A stretch of 64,000 nucleotides of DNA, from the NCBI RefSeq assembly GCF_026914265.1, contig NC_069125.1, positions 73,285,546-73,349,545 on the forward strand. Direction: 5' to 3'. A program made the translations under genes and the position numbers. Source of the DNA: Mya arenaria (lineage: Eukaryota > Mollusca > Bivalvia > Myida > Myidae). Below the pieces are notes generated by a model. That model did not search any database and was not told the origin of the DNA. It saw only the letters and a list, made by a program, of their open reading frames with translations. Shown piece after piece: positions 11,401 through 21,473 of this stretch. Position 1 is the stretch's first letter; each line of letters begins with the position of its first letter.

Positions 11401-14400
11401 AGACGAAAACTATAGGACTTTAACGCTCTTCAAGTTAAATGAAATTAAATTTAAACTTGATTTATTTTTCAACAATTGTGTAGAAAGTTATATGAACTTA
11501 TGCCTAGAAACTCTCACTAGCATGATGTTGCGAGATAGTGTGGTCTTGTGTTGTGGGGAAAACCGGAGAAGACCCACTAATACGGCATGGTGACCAGCAA
11601 CCAAACTCACATGCCCTCACCTTATACTTACCATATGAGGCCAGACCCATAACAATGGTCACAGTTTTCTTTTTGCCCCTTTTTGCTGTGCCCAGTTTGA
11701 TACCGAGGGGCTCAGCCTTCTTCCTGGCCTTGACAGTGCCCTTACCACCTCGGGTCTGCCGCTTCTTCTTCTCTCCATCATCCACATCACCGCCGCTCTC
11801 ACCCTCACCTGCCATATAAAGGGAATTCTTAGACAGTTGACATTATAAGTCTTGACATTTTTATTCAGAAAGAACCAAACTATCGTGAAAAACACAGGTT
11901 TTTGTATGAAAGGCACACTGAGAAAAACCATTCAATACCTAGCTTAATATACCCAGCGGAACAGTTCAGTATACACATGCATAAATAAGGATATCATTAC
12001 AGCAGGAATTTGACTACCCCATTTAAAACATGTTTTATTTTTTTTATTACTGGTAGCTTGTAAATACAACAGACAAGCCATGGTTTCCGGTCCCCAGTCC
12101 TCTTCTATTTGTTCTTATTTCTAATTGTTAGTTATCTATTGCCATTAACAACATAATTATAATACTAAATATATAATACTAACAATGTCATAGCCCTATG
12201 AGTTAAAACATTCATGTTATGAAATCAAAGATGTTCATTATTACTGATTTGTACCTTTTTGCTGTAAAGATTGATAGAAATGATACCTCTCAGGACCATC
12301 AGCTTTTCAAACTGATCAGGAAGGTGCATTTCCAGCCATTTCTTGCACTTCTCATAGTTAGGGTAGAACTCACAATACTGAAATAAGTCAACTTTGTCTT
12401 ATAATTTAATATTTTAACATGTGGCAAGCAGTTTTTCCAACAATTACAAAAAAGTAATATAATAATATTGCTAAATCAAATGTTGAGCCAGGCACAACTT
12501 CAACAAAAGGCAATTATTTGTTATATTTTCACAAATTTCTTTTAAAAATTTTTTTTACCTCAATCGGCATACTGCACTCTGAAAATAAAAAAAATAAAAC
12601 ATTACAGAGCTACATGAGTATTACTGTTTTCACACACAATGTAACAAGAAACAATTATCAATTATCAAATTGTCAATAGCTTAGCATGATGAGGCCAAAG
12701 TTATATATTTTCTCAGCATGGAATGTACCTTAAATATGCTTCAACCAGATTGCTTCACATGAACACAATTAAAATGTATTGTATCATCATTATAAAGATG
12801 TGTATGGACAGAAGGATTTTACCAAACAAATGTAAATATCTTGAAAAGTTTCTGTGTTATGACAAATAAAATATATGTATATATTTAGGTATAAAAAGGC
12901 ACCAGTAGCACTATTTCCTTTACTTTTTATAATGTAAATAATCACTCTAAATCAGTCTGCAAAATCAATTCTAGAAAATGTCATTTAACAAGAGCTGTCG
13001 TAAAACAGCCCGCTCGACTAAGCCACTTTGTCTTAGATATGAATACAAAAATGATGTAAGCGGTGCCTGTCAAAAGCAATAAAAAAATCAAATTAAAGGT
13101 AAACAAGAACCGCGATGTGACAAAACCAGGTTTTTAATGTTTGGCAGTAAAGATTCCGTTTCAACTGCTTTCTTCTATTTTTTGTAACAGTGACCTAGGG
13201 GCCCCAAACACAATCCCATGGAAGTCCTACATAAACTCTTCCTACATATCAAGTTTGGTCACAGTATGTCAACAATAACTTAGGTTATTTAGTACCAAAC
13301 AGTAATCTATTTATAGTAACAGTGACCTTTACCCTAGAGGGACAAAAGGCAATTCAATGAAATTGTCTCCATAAACTTGACTATATACCAAGTTAGGTCA
13401 CACTATGTCAACCCTTACTTAAGTTATTCAGTACTAACCATTTTTCTATTTTCAGCAACAGTGACCTTGACCTTGATCATAACTCTCAGGGCCCAAAACA
13501 CAATCTCATCAAAGATCTTTATAAACTCTTCATATATACCAAGTTTGGTCAACATATGTCAACCCTAACTTAAGCTATTCAATACCAACCATTTTTCTAT
13601 TAATAGTAACTTTGACCTTGACCTTGATCCTAGGGGCCTCAATCCCATGAAAGATCTCCATTAACTCATCCTATATACCAAGTTTGGTCACTATATGTCA
13701 AACCTAGCTAAAATTATTCAATACATAAGGTGACTTTAACACTACCCTTCGGAACAATGATGCAAGTCATTCATATAACTTGTTTTCCCTTTGTGAAAAT
13801 CTGGTTAAGAGTATAAAAATGTGCCTGTCAAAAGAAATAAAACAAGAGCTGTCACAGTATGTGACGAATGCCCCCGAATGTGACATTGACCTACGAACAA
13901 GGTCAGTACATGAAAAGTTGATCTTGCCTTTATGTGTCAAATACATATGGCAAGTTATTTTAAATTTCCTCTGAACATAAAAAAATACCACCCATACTTG
14001 ACAACCTACACTGTTATGTCCTTATATTCAGAATTCCCTTGTGAATAAACACTTAGTGTATCTTTCACCTTAGAGGTAGGGACATGGGTCTTGCACAGGA
14101 CACGTCGTCTTTGTATGCGGAACACATGTAGCAAGTTATTTTAAAATCTGTCCTTACAAGGGAAAGTTACAGCCCAGACACGACAACCTATACCCTTTGT
14201 CCTTGTATGCAGCACTCCATTGTGAATAAACACTAAGTGTGACCTTGACCTTTGAGGTAGGGACACGGGTCTTGCACGCGACACGTCGTCTTGGTATGTG
14301 GAACACATGTGGCAAGTTATTTTAAAATCTGTCCATACAAGGGAAAGTTACAGCCCGGACACGACAACCTATACTCTATGTCCTTATATGCAGCACTCCA

Positions 14401-15835
14401 TTGTGAATAAACACTATGTGTGACCTTGACCTTTGAGGTAGGGACACGGGTCTTGCACGCGACACGTCGTCTTGTTATGTGGAACACATTTGGCAAGTTA
14501 TTTTAAAATCTGTCCATACAAGGGCAAGTTACAGCCCGGACACGACAACCTTTACTCTATGTCCTTATATGCAGCACTCCATTATGAATAAACACTAAGT
14601 GTGACCTTGACCTTTGAGGTAGGGACACGGGTCTTGCACGCGACACGTCGTCTTGGTATGTGGAACACATGTGGCAAGTTATTTTAAAATCTGACCATTC
14701 AAGAGAAAGTTACAGCCCGGACACAACAACCTATGCTCTATGTCCTTATATGCAGCATTCCATTGCGAATAAACACTAAGTGTGACCTTGACCTTTAAGG
14801 TAGGGACACGGTTCTTGCACGCGACACGTCGTCTTGGTATGTGGAACACATGTGGCAAATTATTTTAAAATCTGTCCATACAAGGGAAAGTTACAGCCCG
14901 GACACGACAACCTATACTCTATGCTTATATGCAGCACTCTATGGTGAATAAACACTAAGTGTGACCTTGACCTTTAAGGTAGGGACAAGATTCTTGCACG
15001 CGACACGTCGTCTTGGTATGTGGTACACATGTGGCAAGTTATTTTAAAATCTGTCAATACAAGAGAAAGTTACAGCCCGGACACGACAACCTATACTCTA
15101 TGTCCTTATATGCAGCACTCCATTGTGAATAAACACTAAGTGTGACCTTGACCTTTGAGGTAGGGACACGAGTCTTGCACGCCACACGTCGTCTTGGTAT
15201 ATGGAACACATGTGGCAAGTTATTTTAAAATCTGTCCATACAAGGGAAAGTTACAGAGCCGGACGGACGGACGGACGGTGCGATTTTAATATGCCCACCT
15301 TCGGGGGCATAAAAAAAAAAAAAAAAAGTCAACCAAGGGCCATAATTTGTATTTAGGGTTGAAATGGAGTTGTTTTTTTTTATTAAAATCCCAACTTGTC
15401 CTAAAATTTGAACCTGCCCTTAAACTCCTAAGTTCCTTAGTCAATCAGGGGCCATCATTGTATAACGGATATTATAGAGTTCTCTGACCTCATTGTATGA
15501 TGGTTCTGAACAACTGTGTGAAAGTTAAGAAAATTGAATGAAGGATATTGGAGTTAAAAGTGAAAATCCAAACTTGCTCTAAAACTTTAACCTGACGCGG
15601 GGGGCGAGTGGTATAGCCCTCCTTATTCTTCGAATAGTCGAGCTAAAAACAAAAATTATGTAGTTTTCTCCTATCAATAACATGAATATGCCTAGGAGCT
15701 AATAAGTGTATACACTGAAGCTGTTGTACCTCCACAGTACTTGACCTTCACGGGATACTTGACACCAGCTACAGGGCCTGTGTACTCCAGAAACTGACGG
15801 TCAACAGCCGCTAGAGGAGCTGTAGCTTCTGCCAT
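8471..15835 (-). CDS. DENR: Density-regulated protein DENR, complete, six coding exons
   Basis: DENR pairs with MCTS1 to release deacylated tRNA and mRNA from 40S subunits and to drive translation re-initiation in the cytoplasm. Coding exons, in order: 15835-15730, 12578-12559, 12377-12287, 11808-11632, 11086-10947 and 8515-8471. All introns are GT-AG and all phases agree, giving 579 nt and 192 residues (human DENR has 198). Cysteines at residues 34, 37, 44 and 53 match the N-terminal zinc-binding set; the second exon is only 20 nt. A basic linker ([12 protein letters not shown]) spans about residues 83-115. The SUI1/eIF1-like domain runs from about 117 to 185 and includes [14 protein letters not shown] and [10 protein letters not shown]. 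The tail is [11 protein letters not shown]. An acceptor (tttgttgcag) lies five bases before the ATG, so an untranslated first exon must lie upstream; I could not place it. Introns 1 and 5 are filled with mobile elements. Confidence 0.95.
8589..10485. mobile_element. Family B element with ~145-bp tandem units
   Basis: Starts aactagaagcgctgcaatgcg, then the subterminal repeat AAACCAGGTTTTT. It ends with GAAAACCTGGTTAATAAAA at about 10465-10485, the inverted match. The core is a tandem array of a unit with gttattgggcagaaacc, ctatttttagtaacagtgaccttgacc and caatcccaagct, period mostly near 145 bp. It sits in the last DENR intron. Further copies are at 13102-13808 and about 39330-40200. Confidence 0.75.
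10530..10940. repeat. 43-45-bp minisatellite abutting the DENR exon 5 donor
   Basis: Nine to ten units of ctgaaataaccatttaccg plus aacagtgact(at)gttacaatctgaga. Early units lack the AT and are 43 bp; later ones are 45 bp. The last unit (tctaagactggtacg) runs into the 5' splice site of DENR coding exon 5, whose final base is 10947. On the DENR sense strand each unit carries ttATTTCAG, which resembles an acceptor, and CGGTAAATGG, which resembles a weak donor. The open frame on + is a by-product of the 45-bp period. Confidence 0.85.
11100..11625. other. DENR intron 4
   Basis: AT-rich sequence between the exon at 10947-11086 and the exon at 11632-11808. No repeat family or further exon was recognised. 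Confidence 0.5.
11815..12986. other. DENR introns 3 and 2 and start of intron 1
   Basis: Ordinary AT-rich intron sequence around the two short DENR exons at 12287-12377 and 12559-12578. Nothing else was recognised before the mobile element that begins at 12987. Confidence 0.5.
13102..13808. mobile_element. Family B element, nested copy
   Basis: Starts AACAAGAACCGCGATGTGAC, followed by AAAACCAGGTTTTT. It ends with TGAAAATCTGGTTAAGAG. The core repeats aagtttggtcacNNtatgtcaa, taacttaagttattcagta and taacagtgaccttgacc several times with a period near 150 bp. It is more diverged from 8589-10485 than the units are from one another. It is nested in the outer element 12987-15649. Confidence 0.65.
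13841..15311 (-). mobile_element. Family A element, both termini present
   Basis: Left end AACAAGAGCT with the hairpin GTCACA-gta-TGTGAC, then ATGCCCCCGAATG. Right end: a GGAC repeat (gacggacggacggacgg), tgcgattttaatatgcccacc, then TTCGGGGGCAT and TAAAAA. The sub-terminal sequences ATGCCCCCGAA and TTCGGGGGCAT are exact inverted repeats. The core is about seven units of 180 bp, the reverse complement of the units at 3924-5539. This copy best defines the family. It is nested in DENR intron 1. Confidence 0.8.
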
Positions 15836-15849
15836 GATTCCTGCAACAA

Positions 15850-16210
15850 ACGATCAGAAAATAACATTGGGATCTTTTGTGCATTAACATTATCATCATG
15901 CTCAGTGAGTGTTGCAATGCGAAAATATATAAAAGAAATTGACATGTAATTGGAAACACCATTCATGATTCATAAAGACTGGATCAATGTCTTGTAACAG
16001 TGGTTTTTAAGAAATGAAAACCACGCTATTCCCATATATAAACAAAGAACTAGCCACAATGATGGTCAATTTTTTTTAACCATAGACATTTTTAAGTTTC
16101 CCTGGCACCTTTCAAGTATAACTCTTGTGTCATTTTTTTATTATTTAATTATCATTTATGCTTAATCCATTTTAGATTCACAAACAGTCATTAAGTATTT
16201 TCCATTACAC
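15850..16210. other. Upstream of DENR coding exon 1, nothing recognised
   Basis: AT-rich sequence upstream (on -) of the DENR acceptor at 15841. It should be an intron between an untranslated first exon and the ATG exon. No clear promoter or exon is seen. Confidence 0.4.
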
Positions 16211-16214
16211 ATTT

Positions 16215-17695
16215 AACAAGAGCTGTCACAGAGACAGCGCGCTCGACTATTCCGCCGCTTTTCAGTGTAAGGATTGAAAAGTTTTGGCGAAACATGCATG
16301 GATCACTGTTTGTTAGATTAGATTTCAATGCAATATATGATGTGCGGAGATATTAACATAAATATGGTTACATGCAATATTTTAACCAGAATTGTAATGT
16401 AAGTAATAATAAAGGGCCATTATTTGCAAAAAAACAGTTATCTAACTTGGTTATTCAATTAGGTTGGGTGGTTGAATACCATTGTATAAAGTCTCAATGC
16501 AATACATCAAGTAGTTGCTGAGATATTATCCTATGTGTGCTTACATGCAAGACCTTAACCAGAATTTCTAAGTCGCATAATAAAGGGGAAAAAATTATAT
16601 AACATGAAAGATAGAGTTATCTTACTTGATTAAATAAGAAGGTTAAATGGTTGGGAGCCTGTGTGTAAAGTTTCAATGCAATACATGATGTATTCGCTGA
16701 GGTATTGACTTAAAAGTGGTTACATGCAAAACCTTAACCAGAATTTCTATTTCGAATAAAAAAGGGGCCATTCTTTTTAATTTAATGCAAACTAGAGTTA
16801 TCTTACTTGATTATTTAAGTAGATTGGATGGTTGAGTACCATTTTATAAAGTCTCAATGCAATACATCAAGTAGTTGCTGAGATATTAACCTATGTGTGC
16901 TTACATGCAAAACCTTAACCAGAATTTGTAAGTCAAATAATAAAGGCCCATAATTTGCATTATATTCAAAAAAGTGTGACCTTATTTCATTAATTTAGTA
17001 GGTTATATAGTTGGGAATACATATCTAAAGTTTCAATGCAATACATGACATATTTGCTGAGATATTGACTTAAATGTGGTTACATGCAAAACCTTAACCA
17101 GAATTTCTAAGTCGAATAATAAAGGGCAATTATTTTGCATTAAATGCAAACTAGAGTTATCTTACTTGATTAATTTAGTAGGTTGGATGGTTGAGTACCA
17201 TTGTATAAAGTCTCAATGCAATAACTCAAGTAGTTGCTGAGATATTAACCAATGTGTGCTTGCACGCAAAACCTTAACCAGAATTTTTAAGTCAAATAAT
17301 AAAGGGCAATTATTTGCATTGAATGCTTACTAGAGTTATCTAACTTGGGTAATTAAGTAGGTTGGATGGTTTAGTACCATTGTATCAGGTCTCAATGCAA
17401 TACCTCAAGCAATTGCTGAGATATTAACCTATGTGTACTTGCACGCAAAACCTTAACCAGAATTTCTAAGTCAAATAATAAAGGCCTTTTTTCTACATTT
17501 AATGCAAAGTAGAGTTATCTAACTTGGTTAATTAAGTAGGTTGGTTTGTTGAGTACCATTGTATAAAGTCTCAATGCAATACCTCAAGTAGATGCTGAGA
17601 TATTAACTTGCACGCAAAACCTGAACCAAGGGGTGACGCCGACGCTTGGGTGAGTAGTATAGCTCTCCTTATTCTTTGAATAATCGAGCTAAAAA
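16215..17695. mobile_element. Family C element with ~180-bp tandem units
   Basis: Left end AACAAGA, hairpin GCTGTC-acaga-GACAGC, then GCGCTCGACTATTCC. Right end GAATAATCGAGC followed by TAAAAA at 17678-17695. GCTCGACTATTC and GAATAATCGAGC are inverted repeats with one mismatch. The core has about eight units whose landmark ccttaaccagaattt recurs roughly every 180 bp (about 16555, 16733, 16913, 17093, 17273, 17453). A truncated copy in the other orientation is at 25255-26050. Confidence 0.8.
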
Positions 17696-17699
17696 CATG

Positions 17700-18870
17700 A
17701 TTGTATCAACCTGAAGTCAATAATACAGTTTGAAATTGGACTCACATTTAATGCAAAATGCGGTGAAAAATAGTGAAATTTTAGTGCTGCAAGTGACTAT
17801 TGCCCAAGCCGAGAATGAACTGTAATCTCTTGAACTCAGTAGTAGAACACTAAGTCTTGTCCAATTAACAGATACATTTCATAAATTTAGCTTTAAAAGG
17901 TGATGGTACATTTAATGTCAAGATAAATCAATAAAATAGTGCGAGTGTGCTTCGCCATATTCATTTTTCGTCATATATCCACTAGCCCAACACCCGAGTC
18001 TAAATATTTTGGTCTTGGGCTAGCAAAAATTCCTTGACAGTAACCTGATCGGTCGGGTGCTTTGACATTAAAAGTATTGACTAAACAATTGATACACAAA
18101 AATCTAAAAGTTTTGTCCGAAAAATTACTTTTGAAATACATGTCCATTATTTAACATCTACGAACAAAACAGTAACGTTATTACAGTTTGTACACATCAT
18201 CAAGATAACTAAAACGCTATCCCAGGGAGTAGTCTAAAATTATAGACGTGTTATACGGGATTCTTCCAATCCCTAACGTCTAAACAGGTTTGTGCAAAAA
18301 CCGGGGGTGTTTTGAAAAATATTGAAATTGTATTAAGTGATGTATTTTATGGTTTAAATTGATCATAAAGGTTTATATTCATATTTTTTATGTAAGTGAA
18401 AAGTTATTTTGCACAAAACAAGCATTTAATGCATTAAAACACATTATTTACCTTTCCAATAAAACGAAAGTTGACTGACACAGACAACAATTATGCCAAG
18501 TGGAACAACTCGACCCAATTGTAATAACTCGACCACCTCCCACAAGCTTCGAGATAGACCTAGTAAATACAATCGTAACAACTCGGCCATGGCCAAAATG
18601 TTCGGACTGTTTAAGAATTGTGCCCTGAAGCCTTGCAGGTGCCCTTCATGTATATATCGATATGTTTTGACAGCAAGAAATGAAAAAAACACGTCAAACT
18701 CATAATTATTCGTAGGATATGACATTTTTATGTATGGAACTGATATGAAATAACATAATCTGGTAATATTTCTTGTTTTTATGATATTTTCTAGATGTTA
18801 AACGCTTTAACCCAGAATCCCGATCGAAATAACTACTCACTTTTGATACTAAACAATTTGTACTTGAACA
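17700..18870. other. DENR-FET head-to-head region, proximal part
   Basis: No coding exon was recognised. Between 18490 and 18590 three related motifs occur on -: CGAGTTGTTACGATTG, CGAGTTATTACAATTG and CGAGTTGTTCCACTTG. The DENR promoter and untranslated exon must lie somewhere between here and about 21400; a GGAAAG|GTAAAT donor on - near 18450 is one unproven candidate. Confidence 0.35.
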
Positions 18871-18960
18871 ATTTGCCATATCAAAAAACGAAAAAAAATC
18901 CGTGTAGTCCAAATAATTGTATGTTTACGGATTTTTGTTTTGTTTTTTGATATGGCAAAT
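18871..18960. repeat. Fold-back element with ~33-bp inverted arms
   Basis: Left arm 18871-18903 (atttgccatatcaaaaaacg and on to aatccg) and right arm 18927-18960 (cggatttttg and on to gatatggcaaat) are inverted repeats with only a few mismatches around a spacer of about 23 bases. It is either a miniature inverted-repeat element or a strong DNA/RNA hairpin. Confidence 0.7.
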
Positions 18961-20640
18961 CCTTTTAAACCCTTCTCAAAACGAAAACATTTCAACCCTA
19001 AGACTTTCAAACACTATTTCAGAGAAAATTCAACCCTTAACTGTTTTGACTTTTTAACCCCTTTATCAAAGACTTTTCAGCCCCTATTTGAAAAATTTTA
19101 ATAGCCATATTGAAGACTTTTCAACCCCTATATACAAGACTTATCAAATCTATTATTTAATCTGCAAATACTATTAATAATATACTCCTCGATACAGAGA
19201 CTATGCAAGGAACTTAATGAATGATTTGAGAACACCAATGATGTCAAAAAATACTTAAATATTCTTTACCGAGCATATCCGATTATTTTTATCCGAAATA
19301 CCTTCCAAATTTAATTAGATAGATATACGTAGTTCATGGTATATTGGGGGTTTATCTTGTATATAATTCTAGTTGTGTCACGTATAAAGCAATAACTTTG
19401 GGGAAAATATGTAAAATTAATCTAAAATTAACATCTTACCCTGAAATTAAATCATCAATGTTTAACACGAAAACGCACCGGTAATGAAGGCTACATTCAA
19501 CTATACAAAACGGGATCTGGTCATTTCGTAACCTTACATACATATGATTGTCGTTGTTGTTGTTTTTCGTTCGTGTGTGAGTTCAATGTTCATTATTGTG
19601 ATCTGATAAATAAGAAACACAAATGTGCTCTAACTATTTAGTATGAACAACGCTCAGCGATGTAAACCAACAGACTGACCGAGAATACTCAGTGTGCAAG
19701 AAGATAAATATATAAAGTATAGTCTATTTCTAGAAGCTGCAACAATCCTCACCGCGTATGTCCAAACCGAACAAGTGATGTTGTATCTTTTCCATGTGTC
19801 CGCTTGCGCATCCGATCTTTGTGTCCGCTCAAATCGCTTAGTACATAAGTGGAAAATATAGAGAAACATGCAGCGGGAATACATATTATGTTCTATTGTT
19901 TCCGGTGTAATGGTCAATTAACCTGGTTTCACTATGTATAGAAATAATAACAACACGTGTTTGAATTGATATATGGGCATTTATCTCAGAATGCCGTATT
20001 TTAGTTATTTTTCCATACTGGACAGCTCATAAACCGCCAAAAGGATCGACCGCCATCTTATGAACAAATAAATTTATTGAACTAAAATGCAGGAAAAAAC
20101 TTTGTCATACAGCGAAACATACGAAGACTGAACCCTTTGAATTGATTTTTGTTCAATTTTAACGTTTGATTAAGGCCTGCTTATGAAACATTTTCCGGTA
20201 TCTGTGAAAGTAAAAACAATTGCGACTGTTAAAATAAAAGAACTTTCATGATACTTTGACATCACGTTCGTGGATGCATGATCAAAACAATGTAGAATAT
20301 GATAGTTATATGCTTTATCATTGGTGGTTAAAAATAGCTATATATACAGGTTTAGGGAATTTTCCACACACAACGATGCGCTTTGAACTTTGAATCCGTG
20401 TCTGAACCCTCTGAGAAACGCAATGTTTATAATTCTTCGGCCGAATAAACTCCCCCCGAGGGCCTTAAATTTAAAAAGTTGTTGCCAATTGTGCTAAAAT
20501 TTCTTCTGAAGCTCTGAACATTTAAGTAAGCTGAAAGAAAATATTGAGGAAGTGAATGACTTAATTTGACTATCTAAATACTCCTGAGTATAATATGGAA
20601 CTCAACAAGTTATCTAAAGATATTACACAAAATGTTTTTT
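18961..20640. other. DENR-FET intergenic sequence
   Basis: AT-rich. Between about 18960 and 19145 short degenerate phrases of the type gacttttcaacccctat recur several times, an eroded short tandem repeat. No promoter or exon could be assigned to the rest. Confidence 0.35.
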
Positions 20641-20677
20641 TTTGTCTCTCGATCTTTCATTATAGGTGTTGTAGTCA

Positions 20678-21200
20678 AAAGTTTTAGAAAGGTAGATTTA
20701 ATAATATTGAAGGTGGTAACAGATTCTGTCACCTGTGTCCTACACATGCTTTAGGTGACGAATTCCATTATATATTTGAATGTTCACATTTTTGTATTGC
20801 TAGAAATAAGTATATGTCCCTCGTTTTTCCAAGGCCGAATAACATACATTTACAGCAACTTTTTCAAAACAATGACACTACTATCCTTCTTATATTGTCT
20901 ATTTTTGTGAGAATTATAATGCAAGTTCTACTATAATCCCGCCTTCCCTTTCCATTGAAGTACGGTAAAATATAATTTCATAATGTAGATATAATGTTTC
21001 CTCAATTAACATATCATGACAATGTATTTGTGAATACATGTGTTCAAGTTTTGCTGCTACTTGTATGTTCATCATGCAAATTTATGTTTTTGCATTCTGT
21101 ATTTTGTTTGTAAAACTGATGCCCACATGGGCCTAGTTTTTGAATAAAAACTGAAAACTGTGTGCGCTTTTTACATTTTGTTGTTGTTGTTGTTGTTGAG
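20678..21200 (+). mobile_element. 5'-truncated non-LTR retrotransposon (LINE) 3' end
   Basis: The frame 20688-20936 (82 codons and a stop) reads GRFNNIEGGNRFCHLC, then a loop and GDEFHYIFECSHF. This is the cysteine/histidine motif found at the C-terminus of many LINE reverse-transcriptase proteins. The preceding residues KVLER are in another frame, so there is a frameshift near 20690. The 3' tail includes tttttgaataaaaactgaaaactg and a (TTG)7 repeat at about 21178-21198, typical of LINE 3' ends. The copy is dead and truncated at about 20640. The clade is not determined. Confidence 0.7.
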
Positions 21201-21419
21201 TTTATAAAGTTCTGCCCGCGCTCTATAATGGCTGCATTATGGCTTGACCCCGTCACATCCCCAAGTGTGACTTAAACATAATTTTGAAGACAAAGGTTTT
21301 TTTTATCCCCATTGGTTGATGGGATATTAGCCAAAGGAGTACTTTTGTACCCAAAATGCCACGAAACCTGCGATGAATGACATCTTTCACATTTTGGTTT
21401 AAGTTAGCCTTTTTAGGTA

Positions 21420-21473
21420 ATAGGCGCAAGCTTTGCGGCACGCGTTCATTTGTCACGTGATAAGAAAAGAAAA
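21420..21473 (+). promoter_or_regulatory. Putative FET 5' UTR/promoter-proximal region with E-box CACGTG
   Basis: A locally GC-richer stretch just before the FET start codon, with GCAAGC, GCGGCACGCG and a CACGTG E-box at 21454-21459. The transcription start is not visible. The assignment rests on position directly upstream of the mini first coding exon. Confidence 0.4.

Larger units (their letters stand above)
12987..15649. mobile_element. Family C-like outer element, split by two nested elements
   Basis: Left end AACAAGA, then the hairpin GCTGT-cgtaaa-ACAGC, then CGCTCGACTA. Right end at about 15635-15649: GAATAGTCGAGC followed by TAAAAA, an exact inverted match of TAGTCGAGC to GCTCGACTA. 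Between the ends lie a family B element (13102-13808) and a family A element (13841-15311). The host sequence resumes at about 15330 (aaccaagggccataatttgt). This is a nested insertion, so the outer element is the oldest of the three. It lies in DENR intron 1. Confidence 0.65.

Noticed and set aside
11504..11931. + strand and alternate-frame ORFs around DENR exon 4
   Set aside because: Shadows of the exon at 11632-11808; the correct frame and splice sites are fixed by the DENR match.
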